Source: a virus
DNA: 41,189 nucleotides
IMG/VR virus record: IMGVR_UViG_3300021478_000065
Coordinates: 1-41,189 of that record
Strand: one strand, 5' to 3'
The notes below the pieces were generated by a model, which saw only the letters and a program-made list of their open reading frames with translations, did not search any database and was not told the origin of the DNA. Shown here piece after piece: positions 30,371 to 39,654 of this stretch. A program made the translations under genes and the position numbers. Each line of letters begins with the position of its first letter. Within the stretch, counting starts at the first letter, position 1.

Positions 30371-30828
30371 CACTCGGCGGCCATCATGTCCGGCGGCGAT
30401 GAGTTGTTCGGCGGCGGCGGCGTACTCGTAGCCTGATCCTTGCCAACCGGGGCGGGCGCGTTGTCGTCGGGGACGACCAGCCCCAGGCGTTGCAATAAAG
30501 GGCGCATACCGCGCGGAAAGGTGAGTTCGTGGATCACCGTCAGACAGTCGAGGATTTCATCAGAGTTCAGTCCGCCATCGACGAGGGCCTCCACCGCATC
30601 GGGTTGACCCGCGGCCTCGGCGATGATGGTGGCGATGGCGTCGGGTGCCAACGCAAGCAGTTCGGCAAAGTCGACGGCGGGTGCGCCCTCGGTGATCAGA
30701 TTGCGCAGGCTGGGGAATTGCAAAAGGAGACCGGCGATCTGCCGCAGGCCCAGCCCGCGCAATTCGAGGTCGCCCGCGGCGATCTGGACCGTGCGCTTTT
30801 GCGGGACGATATCGACCAGGGAAACCAA
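30370..30828 (-). CDS. Tail assembly chaperone (GpG-like)
   Basis: 152 residues from a TTG at 30828, chosen for GGTGGGG a few bases upstream within the tube gene; no ATG fits. Residues 1-110 are helical (LELRGLGLRQIAGLLLQFPSLRNLI; VDFAELLALAPDAIATIIAEAAG; SDEILDCLTVIHELTFP), typical of tail assembly chaperones, and the end is a disordered proline-rich tail (NAPAPVGKDQATSTPPPPNN). It would coat the tape measure during tail assembly. Its stop overlaps the next ATG (TGATG). Confidence 0.75.
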   Translation of the reverse strand: MVSLVDIVPQKRTVQIAAGDLELRGLGLRQIAGLLLQFPSLRNLITEGAPAVDFAELLALAPDAIATIIAEAAGQPDAVEALVDGGLNSDEILDCLTVIHELTFPRGMRPLLQRLGLVVPDDNAPAPVGKDQATSTPPPPNNSSPPDMMAAE

Positions 30829-30829
30829 C

Positions 30830-31366
30830 TTATGGCCCCACCGTGCCGAGGAACACCAGCATGAGGTTGTCGTAGGTGAACTCGTCGAGAACCAAGTTCA
30901 ACGACGCCGCTTTCTCATGAATTATTTCTAAATCCTTGATTCTCACCCCATGCCGCGACGAGTAGTGCGGCAAGGTGGTGACGTTCGGGACGAATTCGAA
31001 AGTCGGGGCATTGCCCAGATCGCGGTAGGTGCCGCCGGTATCCGACGCAAGCTGGATCGAGACGATACCCTTGCCGAGGTAATACATATCGACCAGCGGA
31101 GACACGAGGGTCGTGTCGGGATGGGTGATGGTGCCGAAAATGCCGGTTTCGTCGGCCAGCACTTCACCCGTCAGATGAAGCTGCCCCCATTCGTCCTGAA
31201 TAAGACCGATGGGGTTGCCTGGACGAAACATGACGTTGGTCAGTTCCATCTCGATCTGCGGCCCGATGGCGTTTCCGCCGGCGAACTTCACCTTGGCGAG
31301 AATTTGGTCGGCACCAAAAACATTGATGGTCCCGGGCGTTGGGGCGCGCGGTGCGGCTCCTTGCAT
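30830..31366 (-). CDS. Major tail tube protein
   Basis: 178 residues. The order of strands with IGPQIEMELTNVMFRPGNPIGLIQ, TGIFGTITHPDTTLVSPLVDMYYLGKG and TYRDLGNAPTFEFVPN fits the beta-sandwich tail tube fold. The position after the tail terminator and before the chaperones supports it. ATG 31366. Confidence 0.75.
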   Translation of the reverse strand: MQGAAPRAPTPGTINVFGADQILAKVKFAGGNAIGPQIEMELTNVMFRPGNPIGLIQDEWGQLHLTGEVLADETGIFGTITHPDTTLVSPLVDMYYLGKGIVSIQLASDTGGTYRDLGNAPTFEFVPNVTTLPHYSSRHGVRIKDLEIIHEKAASLNLVLDEFTYDNLMLVFLGTVGP

Positions 31367-31378
31367 GACTGGTCTCCT

Positions 31379-31861
31379 TTAGGTCGGCTTGTTGGCTTCT
31401 GCGATCGTATCGGCGATGGCTTTGCGTAATTCGGCCAGGACTTTGGCGCGCATACCCTCGGCCGGCCCGCGCAAGAACCGCCGTTCCGCGATGTTGGCGC
31501 GCCGCCGATATCCGGCGACCGCAACCCCTTCACGGCGATAAGCCTTCACCGGGAAACTACTGTGCGCGCCATATTCGAGCGCGGCGGCGGCGACGTTGTG
31601 GCCGCGGCCACCGGGGCCGAGCACCCGCACCCGGCCGCGAACAAAGTCCTCCCGCTGATCGAGAAAGCGCTTCGTTTCCAGCCTCAGCGCGCCGGTGCGG
31701 TGTGGTTCGGCGGCGCGCACTTTGCCAAGCAGTTCGGCGGTGAGCGCGTCGATCCTGGCCGCCAAGTTCGCCTGTAGCTGTTTTGGCAGGTTGTCAAACA
31801 TGAACTTGATGCGCGTGTCGTCGACCTTGACGTTGAAATCGATGAGTGAACCCGACGCCAT
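31379..31861 (-). CDS. Tail completion / minor head protein (HK97 gp10-like)
   Basis: 160 residues from ATG 31861. Pattern MASGSLIDFNVKVDDTRIKFMFDNLPKQLQANLAARIDALTAELLGKVR, then EPHRTGALRLETKRFLD and AAAALEYGAHSSFPVKAYRR is that of gp10/neck-type proteins in HK97-like phages (the P-H-x-T-G-x-L motif after the helix is typical). Adapts the connector to the tail. The stop is followed by the tube gene 12 bases later. Confidence 0.8.
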   Translation of the reverse strand: MASGSLIDFNVKVDDTRIKFMFDNLPKQLQANLAARIDALTAELLGKVRAAEPHRTGALRLETKRFLDQREDFVRGRVRVLGPGGRGHNVAAAALEYGAHSSFPVKAYRREGVAVAGYRRRANIAERRFLRGPAEGMRAKVLAELRKAIADTIAEANKPT

Positions 31862-31863
31862 GA

Positions 31864-32529
31864 CTAGCCCCCGATGACCTTGGTTTCGAGATTTGAGGCG
31901 ACTGCGATCCGGAGCGGGACGATTGCCATCGCGAGGCGCCCGTCGTGGCCGGGGTCTTTTTGAACCTCGCCCTCGATCCGGCAATACTGGACGCCCTGTA
32001 AGCCCAGCGGCTGCCGCACACCGCCACCGGGTTGCGAGCCGGTCGGGTTCAACGCCTTTTCGATCGCGTCGAGGAAGTTGTTCAGCGGTGTAGCCGGCAC
32101 AGATTCGGGATCTTCCCCGGCTTTGGAAAAGACCCACAGCTCGCAATAGATCAGCGCGAAATACGGCCGCGTCGATTCACGGGGCGGATGGTCCTCGCCG
32201 ACGTCGACGAGATACATCGCCGGCATGTCGACTTCTTGCGTGGCATGGGCGAGGCGCCTGGACGCGGTTTGAAAGCCCTGCGTCAACGGCGATGCGGTGC
32301 GGTCTGCCGTGCAAGGAAGCGAAAGCGTGACCGATGGTTCCACCGCCGCCAAAATCGCACCATCGGCCACGCCGTCGCCGCTGACCGGCAACCCGACCAG
32401 CATTCCGCTTGTGTCGCTCACATTGGCAAGGGTCATGTCGCCCGTGGTCGTGTCTGCGGTGAACTCGAAGACCATCGGCGGCTGCTGTAATCGCCCGAAC
32501 AGCGTCGAGACGATCAGTTCGCGATTCAC
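31864..32529 (-). CDS. Tail terminator-like protein
   Basis: 221 residues from GTG 32529, which overlaps the previous stop as GTGA. Elements of a gpU/STf-type tail terminator: a first helix ([15 protein letters not shown]), strands (RPYFALIYCELWVFSK) and the C-terminal LAMAIVPLRIAVASNL. There is an extra beta domain inserted near residues 20-70 (VFEFTADTTTGDMTLANVSDTSGMLVGLPVSG). The fold is inferred from position and pattern. Confidence 0.65.
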   Translation of the reverse strand: MNRELIVSTLFGRLQQPPMVFEFTADTTTGDMTLANVSDTSGMLVGLPVSGDGVADGAILAAVEPSVTLSLPCTADRTASPLTQGFQTASRRLAHATQEVDMPAMYLVDVGEDHPPRESTRPYFALIYCELWVFSKAGEDPESVPATPLNNFLDAIEKALNPTGSQPGGGVRQPLGLQGVQYCRIEGEVQKDPGHDGRLAMAIVPLRIAVASNLETKVIGG

Positions 32530-33146
32530 CCGATCAGCCCTCGCCGGTAAGGCATCAGCAGAGTCGCAATATCGCCCGGCAGTTGCGTCCCTGGCAGTCC
32601 TGGCATCGGCCCGACCCAAAACGTTTGTCGGCCGAGTCCAGGCGTCTCTTGCTCCCGCAGCATCGGATCACGTCCTCGGCTACGGAATTCCATCACGCAA
32701 AGCTCGATGACCGCCTGCTGGACGTCGTCCGGCACCGGGTCGAAACCGGCGGTGTATTGCACGGTGAGCGAACTGGTGGCGATCCACTGTCGTGGCTCGA
32801 CAGTGCTGTAGAGCAGACCCGGCAGGCTATCGGCGATGAAATCGGTATCCGCGAGGTCGGTGCCATCGACCGTGACAAGCGTCACCGTGACCGGGGATTG
32901 CCCGAGCATCAGTGGTGTGCCGGTATCGCAGGACATCGCGCCGAACTGATCTTGGTAGTCCTGCTGGGCAAAGATGCGATTGCAGTACTTCTCGGCCTGC
33001 GCCGAGGCGCGCGAGATCACTTTGGCCAACCATGCGTCCTGCGCCGTGTCGTTCGAGCGGATGGACAGCTGCTCGCGGACGTCGGCGAGCGTCGTCAGAT
33101 CGCGGCTGGGCGCCGGCGTGACGACCGTTGTGATGTACGGGGTCAC
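32526..33146 (-). CDS. Head-tail connector protein (HK97 gp6-like)
   Basis: 206 residues from GTG 33146, overlapping the preceding stop as [47 protein letters not shown] is the typical first part of a gp6-type adaptor, and [29 protein letters not shown] is its usual C-terminal helix. An inserted beta hairpin domain lies between ([19 protein letters not shown]). Attaches below the portal to make the head-tail joint. Confidence 0.85.
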   Translation of the reverse strand: MTPYITTVVTPAPSRDLTTLADVREQLSIRSNDTAQDAWLAKVISRASAQAEKYCNRIFAQQDYQDQFGAMSCDTGTPLMLGQSPVTVTLVTVDGTDLADTDFIADSLPGLLYSTVEPRQWIATSSLTVQYTAGFDPVPDDVQQAVIELCVMEFRSRGRDPMLREQETPGLGRQTFWVGPMPGLPGTQLPGDIATLLMPYRRGLIG

Positions 33147-34030
33147 CGGCTGACCTCTGCGTCGTAGCGCTCGAACATCGGCCGCAGATCGATCGCGGTC
33201 CCGTCGCTCATGACGAGGTGGTAACCCTCGACCGACGTGATGCGCGGCGCGGCGGGCCCACGTTCGCCCGGGTCGCCTTTCGGCCCCGGCTTCCCGACTT
33301 TGCCTTGCACGGCAGAGAGCGCCCATCCCGCCCCCGGTAACGGCCCCGGATCGTCCTTTCGGGCGCGCCACTCGCCGCCGTCGAACGTCACGAGGTCGGT
33401 TTGCTTATAGACGCCGGCCGGGTCGTACTTGCCGAACACGCGCCCGATGGGCGCGTCTTTGCCGTCGGCGCCGGCCGCGGCGATCAACAGCCAATCGTCA
33501 TGCGGCGGCTCGCGTCCGGTATCGCGGACCGCCTGCCAAAGCGAGCCGCGGTGCGTGACCAGATCGCCCTCGTAGTGCACGCGCTCGCTCCAAATGGTGC
33601 ACACCCGGAATTTGGCCGGCGGACCTTGCGGCCCTCGTTCACCGGGCTCGCCGCGGTCGCCCTTTTCGCCACGCTCACCGGGCGCGCCAGAAGCCCCAGG
33701 AGGGCCCATCTCGCCGGGTGGGCCCTCTACCCCTTCCGGACCCGCTTCTCCCACGTCTCCGCGCTCGCCCGGGGCGCCCTGTGGCCCTCGCTCGCCGGCC
33801 GGTCCAGGCTCGCCGTCCTTCACAGCGGCGAGCCGCTCGGCGACGAGGTCCGAAACCTTCAGGCGGAACTCGGCGACCTCGGCGCGAAGTTCAGCAACGG
33901 CGACGTCCCGTTCGCGCTGCCACTCGCGCCGTTCCGCGGCGACGACGCGGCCGAGCTCCTCGGCGAGAGCGTCAAGCGCGGAAGTGGCGGTCTGCGGCGC
34001 GGCGAATGCTAGCGGCGAATCCTGCGGCAT
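33143..34030 (-). CDS. Collagen-like protein with a carbohydrate-binding-type domain
   Basis: 295 residues. A coiled-coil N-terminus ([35 protein letters not shown]) leads to a G-X-Y run of about 24 triplets (residues 73-140; [19 protein letters not shown]). A domain of the chitin-binding type follows ([38 protein letters not shown]) and a second similar one ([30 protein letters not shown]), then a short collagen stretch. Overlaps the portal by 59 bases and the connector as GTGA. Its place between portal and connector suggests a head-surface or neck whisker. Unusual for this position. Confidence 0.82.
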   Translation of the reverse strand: MPQDSPLAFAAPQTATSALDALAEELGRVVAAERREWQRERDVAVAELRAEVAEFRLKVSDLVAERLAAVKDGEPGPAGERGPQGAPGERGDVGEAGPEGVEGPPGEMGPPGASGAPGERGEKGDRGEPGERGPQGPPAKFRVCTIWSERVHYEGDLVTHRGSLWQAVRDTGREPPHDDWLLIAAAGADGKDAPIGRVFGKYDPAGVYKQTDLVTFDGGEWRARKDDPGPLPGAGWALSAVQGKVGKPGPKGDPGERGPAAPRITSVEGYHLVMSDGTAIDLRPMFERYDAEVSR

Positions 34031-35381
34031 TGGCTTCGTCGGTTTTCGGTGGCTGGTTGTCGTTGGGTGCCGGTGCGGGCGGCGCCGCTGGTGGTGGTGG
34101 CGGCTGCGAGGCGAAGGACAACGGCACGACCTGTTGCTGCACGCGCGGCTCGTCGCCGTCTTCGGCCGCCGGGAGGTCTTCCATCGCGCGCGCCTCGTTC
34201 GGCGCGTAGATGCCGCCTTGCACGCCCCTCGCTAATGCCTCGATCCGGTCCTTGAACTGCATCCGCTCAAGCGCGCGGGTGTCAAGTTCCAGGTACTCGT
34301 CGGGCCAACCGAGAAGCCCGAAGAAATTGGTCACGGCTTGCTCGATATGTTCGAGCGCGAAGCCGAGCCCCGTCGCGAGCCAGTGTTGAATGAGTTCGGT
34401 CGTCGAGGCTTGCGGCGCCTGTCCGGCGATCAGCGACAACATGGCGAGCGGCACGCGGTACGCGGTCGCAATGCGCTGATCGGAGATTTGCAGCATCTCG
34501 GCCATCTGCGCGTCGCGCGAGCCGACGCCCTTCACGCCCTCTTGCCACTTAAACCCTTGGCTGAGGATCGGCGTCCCGCCGGCGTTTATGCCCTTGGTGA
34601 ACTGATCCCATAGCGCGTGAATCTGTTTGATCTGTTCGTCGGTCAGGTTTTGGTCCGTGGTGATGATGCCGCTTGGACGACCCTCGTTTGCGGCGTAGGC
34701 AGCGCCGGCCCGGATGATCGTTTCGCCGGCGGCGATGTCGGTGATCACCGAGGTCAAGGGCGACTCGCCGATCAGCGGGTTTTCCGGCCGTGATTCGAGT
34801 TTCACGTGAAGCACATTCCGCGCCGGAACGCGGCTGAGCATCTCCCTTGGGACCATCTGGTCGACGACCCAGTTCCCGCCGAGACTGTAGAAGATCGAGC
34901 CATCGGGAGCGACGACCGGCATCGACATGCGCGGGTTCATCAAGTGCAAGCTGTCGACCTCAAACCGGGCATTTCGCAGCGCGAGCGCATAGGCGTTGCC
35001 ATCGCTGTAAAGCCCGTGGGTGAGGTTCAGGAAAAAATCGCTCGACGACTGATAGCTGTTCGGTTGCCTGAGCACCCGCGAGAGCGCCGAGGTCGTGACG
35101 CGCTTGCGGCCGCTGTTGGCTTGCGTTTGCCAGTGCGTGCCGGGACACATGGCGACGGTCTGGGCATAAGCCGAGACGCACGCCGCGACGACCGCGGATC
35201 GCGAGCCGTAGCTAAAGCCGGCGGCCGGGTAGCCGGTTTGAAAATAATTCCACGGCGAATCCGGCGGCAGATAGCCACCGCTGATCGGTAGCAGGAACCC
35301 GCCGCCGGGAACGCTCGCCTTCTGGCGCAGGGACAGGGCGCGAGAGACTGCGCCCGTCACCAGAGCCACCAGGTTTGGCAC
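33972..35381 (-). CDS. HK97-family portal protein
   Basis: 469 residues, GTG at 35381 overlapping TAG by one base. Family hallmarks are in order: [89 protein letters not shown], and [23 protein letters not shown], the last being the wing/crown region. The C-terminal 60 residues are proline-rich ([17 protein letters not shown]). Forms the dodecameric channel at the capsid vertex. Confidence 0.95.
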   Translation of the reverse strand: MPNLVALVTGAVSRALSLRQKASVPGGGFLLPISGGYLPPDSPWNYFQTGYPAAGFSYGSRSAVVAACVSAYAQTVAMCPGTHWQTQANSGRKRVTTSALSRVLRQPNSYQSSSDFFLNLTHGLYSDGNAYALALRNARFEVDSLHLMNPRMSMPVVAPDGSIFYSLGGNWVVDQMVPREMLSRVPARNVLHVKLESRPENPLIGESPLTSVITDIAAGETIIRAGAAYAANEGRPSGIITTDQNLTDEQIKQIHALWDQFTKGINAGGTPILSQGFKWQEGVKGVGSRDAQMAEMLQISDQRIATAYRVPLAMLSLIAGQAPQASTTELIQHWLATGLGFALEHIEQAVTNFFGLLGWPDEYLELDTRALERMQFKDRIEALARGVQGGIYAPNEARAMEDLPAAEDGDEPRVQQQVVPLSFASQPPPPPAAPPAPAPNDNQPPKTDEANAAGFAASIRRAADRHFRA

Positions 35382-35641
35382 TATGAGCGCTTCGGCGCTT
35401 CGTGCTGTACGTTCGGCGCCGCGGCTCGGCCCGGCGGCGGCGGCGGCGGCGCGCCACTATACGTCACCGTATGAGAGGTCTTCTCGTCCGGGTGCATCGC
35501 GCCCGTCGCGAGGGCGTCATTTTCGCGTTGGTCCGGTGTCGGAATGTGTTCCGGCACCGTGCTCGTCGCGACCACTTCGGCCCGCGCTTTCGCTTGCGCG
35601 TCGAGTTCTTTCATGCCCGTCGTTCTCATCGTGTCTGCCAT
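35381..35641 (-). CDS. Small proline-rich protein between capsid and portal
   Basis: 86 residues from ATG 35641, with a good ribosome site (GGGAGACGAAA). Sequence MADTMRTTGMKELDAQAKARAEVVATSTVPEHIPT is helical and then polyproline (APPPPPPGRAAAPN). It is likely disordered in part. Unknown function; its position between capsid and portal would suit a head-assembly aid. It overlaps the portal by one base (TAGTG). Confidence 0.65.
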   Translation of the reverse strand: MADTMRTTGMKELDAQAKARAEVVATSTVPEHIPTPDQRENDALATGAMHPDEKTSHTVTYSGAPPPPPPGRAAAPNVQHEAPKRS

Positions 35642-35719
35642 TTTCGTCTCCCTTCGTGACGATCCGGCCGCCAAACCAAGCAGCCGGAATACGCCAGCTA
35701 AAGCGTCGAGGTTTGCGTC

Positions 35720-37705
35720 TTACCACGTGACGCCCGTGATCCATGCGACCAAGCCGGTACGCCGCATCATCCAATTCATGGGCAGAATCATGCGAAGCGC
35801 GATCGAATCCGTCTGGAACATCGACCTAACCGGCGCGGCGACCACGTTCGGCGTCCCGGCCGTGCCGATCGGCTGCGGCGCGGTGTCTTCCATGTGCAGC
35901 GTCGCTTGGTCGGAGAGCTCGAACCGCGGATCGTCACCGGCGAGCGAGGCAAAGTCCGCGGCGTCAAGCAGAATGACCATGCCGACCGGCACTGTTGACG
36001 ACGAGATGATGGGATACGTCATCAACCGCCCTTGCTCGACCTCAGCCTTGAACGGGAACACGCCGACACCCGCGGCCGACTGCGTCAAGGTGATGCTGAG
36101 CACCTGTTGCGGGTTCATGATCCACACCGGCATGCGGAGTGAATTCGCCGCCGTGAGCACGTTCAACATCTGCTTGAGGTCGGCAACCAAGGCGGTAAAG
36201 CCGCCGCCGGTTGTCGGCGTCAACCCCGAAACGCCGGCGCGGAGGCCAGCCGGTCGGATCGTCGTCGCCGCGATGTTGTCGATCAGCACCGTATCGAGCG
36301 CCGCGCTCGTGTGCCGGCCCATCATGTCCCGCAGTTGCGTGTCGATGTTGGGCACCGACGACTCGAAAAGCTCGCGTGAGAACGACGAGATCACGGCCAT
36401 CTTTTTGAGACCCATCGCGATCGTCGAGAACGCAGCCTGACGGACCGGGATTGGCGCGCCTTCCGCGACAAACGAGCCCGCCACGGTCGGCGTCGTACCC
36501 TCGACCGGGATCGAGATCGTGCCGTAACGCCCGAGGGTGTAGCGCACGCCGAGGGCCGCGAGCGGCTGATAGATCGATGCGATCAGCAGCGCGGCGACCA
36601 AGTCGGCGAACTGTGTCCGCACGAGCTCTTGCGCCCATGTCGGAACGTTGGTGAAGGCCGGCGCCGTGGCCGCGCGCTGTACCCAATCAAAGCAAGCGCG
36701 GACCCGAGTGTCTTCGCTCCACCCGTTCTCGGCGAGAAACGCTTCCGCCGGGCGACCGGCCTTTTCGACGAAAAGCTTGGCGATGATGGCGCGCATCAAG
36801 ATTTCGCCCGGCTTTTCTTCCTTTTTTGGCATCGCAAAAGGCCGCGGCGGCGTTGGTGCTGCGGGGAGGAAAGGTGCAGGCACCCGCGCCACCGCGACTC
36901 CCGGCGCCCCCACGCCGGTATCCGTAGCCGCGGCACCCACGGCGGCCTCGGATTTCTGCATGGTGTCGATCCGCCGAAGCTCGGCGTCGATCTGGGCGTT
37001 GAGCTCGTCGGCTTTTGCGATGGCGGGCTCGTCGAGCACGTCGCCGACGTCGGTGTAATGCTGTTTGAGGGCGTCGCGGAGCGCGTTGACGTTCGTCTGC
37101 GCGGCGACAATTCGATCGGAGAGGTTCATTGCCTTGTGCTTTCGGATGGAAGAGTCGTGCTCGGCAATCCCGCCGTTGAACCCGCGCCGCGCCGCCTGAT
37201 CCCACACGGCAACCTCGCCGAAGATCAGACTTTGCGTTTCGCGGGAGATCCCGGCCGCTTTCGCGACCTGAAGTGCGTTCGCATTGGCCGGCACCGCGAC
37301 AAGCGAGCACTCGACCAGTTCGGATTTCACGAAGCGTTGCGGTCCGAACCACGGATCATCCGGGTCCAGGGGTTCGGCTTTGATCGGGTGAAACCCGACC
37401 GACACGGCGCGCAGGACGCCGGCATCAACCGCGGCATGAAGCTCGCGCATCCGCTCGCTTGCCGGCGGGATGAGTTCGAGCCGGCCGGTCAGTTGTCCGT
37501 CGCGGACTTGGACGTCGTGCCACTTCCCGATCGGGAAGCCCGGCGAGTGGCCGAACAGCGCGATCGGGTTGCGCCTGAAGTTCGCAAGCTCCCAGCCGTC
37601 CTGCTCGATCACGTCGCCCATGCGGTCGACCGTGCCGTCGCTCATGACGAACTCGCGGGGATCGCCACCCGGCGGCGGCGCGGCGGTTGACTTAATCTTA
37701 ATCAT
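35720..37705 (-). CDS. Fused prohead protease and HK97-type major capsid protein
   Basis: 661 residues from ATG 37705, overlapping the terminase stop as ATGA. Residues 1-190 are the HK97 prohead protease (FVMSDGTVDRMGDVIEQDGWELANFRRNP, then H53 in FGHSPGFPIG, S102 in AVSVGFHP, and E129 in SELVECSLVAVP). Residues 193-255 form the delta/scaffold coil. From about 300 follows the capsid fold with its N-arm and E-loop (PTVAGSFVAEGAPIPVRQAAFSTIAMGLKKMAVISSFSRELFE, DTVLIDNIA, VWIMNPQQVLSITLTQ). In most phages protease and capsid are two genes. Confidence 0.9.
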   Translation of the reverse strand: MIKIKSTAAPPPGGDPREFVMSDGTVDRMGDVIEQDGWELANFRRNPIALFGHSPGFPIGKWHDVQVRDGQLTGRLELIPPASERMRELHAAVDAGVLRAVSVGFHPIKAEPLDPDDPWFGPQRFVKSELVECSLVAVPANANALQVAKAAGISRETQSLIFGEVAVWDQAARRGFNGGIAEHDSSIRKHKAMNLSDRIVAAQTNVNALRDALKQHYTDVGDVLDEPAIAKADELNAQIDAELRRIDTMQKSEAAVGAAATDTGVGAPGVAVARVPAPFLPAAPTPPRPFAMPKKEEKPGEILMRAIIAKLFVEKAGRPAEAFLAENGWSEDTRVRACFDWVQRAATAPAFTNVPTWAQELVRTQFADLVAALLIASIYQPLAALGVRYTLGRYGTISIPVEGTTPTVAGSFVAEGAPIPVRQAAFSTIAMGLKKMAVISSFSRELFESSVPNIDTQLRDMMGRHTSAALDTVLIDNIAATTIRPAGLRAGVSGLTPTTGGGFTALVADLKQMLNVLTAANSLRMPVWIMNPQQVLSITLTQSAAGVGVFPFKAEVEQGRLMTYPIISSSTVPVGMVILLDAADFASLAGDDPRFELSDQATLHMEDTAPQPIGTAGTPNVVAAPVRSMFQTDSIALRMILPMNWMMRRTGLVAWITGVTW

Positions 37706-39219
37706 CCGATCACCGTGCGTATGTCGAGGCTTCGCTCGGCGGCGCTCGTGCCGATGCTGACGGCCATCGCCAAGGCGACCATGCCGTCGATGCGGCCTGA
37801 GGCCTTCGCTTTCTCGAACTTGCGGTTGCCGGCCGGGTCGGTGGCGATCACCGCGTTCGCGGCGCACATGGTCAGCACCGGATGGCCGCCGTGCGCCAGC
37901 CGCGCATTGAGGATTTCGCCCTCAAGCGCTCGCAGCGCCGGGCTCATGTCTTGGTAGCCCTGGCCGAACTCGGTGAAGTGCGCCTCGATAAACGGCTCGG
38001 TAAAGCCGGCTTTGAGCAGCCACGGGCGCAGATGGCGGAAGCCCCAGCGGTCAAAGGCGATCGTCCGGACGTCGTAGCTATCGAAGACGCCGCGGAGATA
38101 TTCAGCGACGTATTCGTAATCAATCGAGCTTCCCGGCGCGGCTTGCAGATAGCCGTCGCGGTGCCACAGATCGTACGGTACGCGGTCGGCGCGCGCTTTC
38201 TGCGCCAGCCCGTCCGCGGGTAGCCAGAAGGTCGGGTGAACCTGCCAGGCTCCGTCGACTTGGCCGACCAGCACCAGCGCCGTGAGGTCGCCAACCGCCG
38301 AGAGATCGAGCCCGCCATAGACCGGCCCGCGATCGATCGGCAGCGCCGGCGCGTTGCACGTCAGCCACAGCGACCGCGAGACAAACGCCGCAGAGCCCTC
38401 GACGCGCCGGTTGAGGATGAGGTTCTCGAACTCGGCCTGTCGCGCCGGCATCCGCCGCGCGTCCTCGGCCATCGCCAGGACTTCGTCGGCATTGAGGAAA
38501 TCCCCGAAGGCCGGGTTCGCGGCCTTGATCGCCGCTCGACTGAAGGCGTCAACGGTCAGTGGTGCGGTGTAGAGCGCGACGACGACGCGCGGATCGTGCG
38601 CCGCCAGGCCGTCGTCGATGAGGATCGATAACAGGTCGGCGTCGGTCGGCGCCTGGGTGCTGATGATGATCGAGAGCGCGTCTTGTTGCGCGCCGGTGGC
38701 GGTTTCCATCGCCTCGTAGAGCGGGCTGCGCGGGCCGCGGACTTGGCCGAGCTCGTCATGGATCACCAGCGCCGGCGACAAGCCATAAGCGGTCTTCGCT
38801 TCGGCCGAGAGCGCCCGGTAGAGCGTGCCGAGCTCGGGGCAAAACAGTTGCTTCGAGGTGTCGCGGATCAAGACCACGCCGTAGAGGTCCGGCGACATGC
38901 GGACAATCTTCGCTGCCAGCGCAAAGAGAATCGCGGCTTGGTCGCGCGACTGCGCGGTGCTGTAGAGCTGCGAGTTCGGCTTGGCCTCGGGCCCGCACAG
39001 ATGCAACAGCAGCAGGAATGCCGAGAGCGCGGTCTTGCCGTTCTTGCGCCCAAACGAAAGGATCGCTCTGCGCGTGCCGGCCGGGTTGTCGTAGATGCGC
39101 CGGATTTCCTTGCGCTGCCACGCGCGCAGCTTCACCGGCTTCCCCACGAGCGCGCCTTCTGGCACTCGGCAGTAATCTTCAATCCAGTTAATGGCGCGGT
39201 TAGCGCGGCCGCGCCGCAA
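37702..39219 (-). CDS. terL: Terminase large subunit (ATPase-nuclease)
   Basis: 505 residues. The ATPase has a Walker A variant (SFGRKNGKT, residues 56-63) and Walker B ALVIHDELG (D155, E156). The nuclease domain begins with YGGLDLSAVGDLTALVLVG (D305, D311) and ends with DGMVALAMA. This matches the phage Terminase_1 family seen with HK97-type capsids. The start is a TTG at 39219, supported by GGAGG eight bases ahead, inside the last codons of the small subunit gene. Packages DNA into the prohead. Confidence 0.95.
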   Translation of the reverse strand: MRRGRANRAINWIEDYCRVPEGALVGKPVKLRAWQRKEIRRIYDNPAGTRRAILSFGRKNGKTALSAFLLLLHLCGPEAKPNSQLYSTAQSRDQAAILFALAAKIVRMSPDLYGVVLIRDTSKQLFCPELGTLYRALSAEAKTAYGLSPALVIHDELGQVRGPRSPLYEAMETATGAQQDALSIIISTQAPTDADLLSILIDDGLAAHDPRVVVALYTAPLTVDAFSRAAIKAANPAFGDFLNADEVLAMAEDARRMPARQAEFENLILNRRVEGSAAFVSRSLWLTCNAPALPIDRGPVYGGLDLSAVGDLTALVLVGQVDGAWQVHPTFWLPADGLAQKARADRVPYDLWHRDGYLQAAPGSSIDYEYVAEYLRGVFDSYDVRTIAFDRWGFRHLRPWLLKAGFTEPFIEAHFTEFGQGYQDMSPALRALEGEILNARLAHGGHPVLTMCAANAVIATDPAGNRKFEKAKASGRIDGMVALAMAVSIGTSAAERSLDIRTVIG

Positions 39220-39222
39220 GCT

Positions 39223-39654
39223 CTACACCTCCCAAGGCTTCGGGCCTCTAGCTGCGTTTCGGCCGGCCGTCGCGGCAGCCATCGGCGTATAGCGCGATTG
39301 ATTGGTTAGCCGCAGCGCCCGCGCCATCCCCGCTGCGGCGCGGGTTTCGGAGTCGCGAATCCGCAGCAAGGATTCGTATCGCTTCACGGCGTCGCCGTTT
39401 TTCAGCCACTCGGGATTGAACTTGTCGATGATCGCCGAGATGTTCTCGGCCGCTTCGCGGTGGCGGCAATAGTCGACCAGCAAGCTGCGCAGCGCCGCGG
39501 TGTTGAAGAATTCGATGGGCTCGCTCGCCGTCGTCTCGCGCCAGATTTCCGCTTGTCGCTCGGTCAAATCGCTCGGCGGCTCGGGGCGACGGCCGAAGAC
39601 GCCCTCGACGACGACCGCTTTTCCAGCCGCCGAAGGTCTGCCGCGCTGTCTCAT
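39223..39654 (-). CDS. terS: Terminase small subunit (P27-like)
   Basis: 143 residues. MRQRGRPSAAGKAVV is the usual basic start, and PEPPSDLTERQAEIWRETTASEPIEFFNTAALRSLLVDYCRHREAAENI is the P27-type core. The C-terminal part is helical. Overlaps the upstream gene as ATGA and its last codons form the ribosome site for the large subunit. Recognises the packaging start. Confidence 0.9.
   Translation of the reverse strand: MRQRGRPSAAGKAVVVEGVFGRRPEPPSDLTERQAEIWRETTASEPIEFFNTAALRSLLVDYCRHREAAENISAIIDKFNPEWLKNGDAVKRYESLLRIRDSETRAAAGMARALRLTNQSRYTPMAAATAGRNAARGPKPWEV

Noticed and set aside
30370-30400. Programmed frameshift at the end of the tail chaperone
   Set aside because: No X-XXY-YYZ heptamer is present near the TGATG junction; re-initiation is the simpler explanation.
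36629-37690. 353-codon rightward open frame opposite the capsid gene
   Set aside because: The capsid-protease reading is unambiguous on the other strand; no sign of a second gene.
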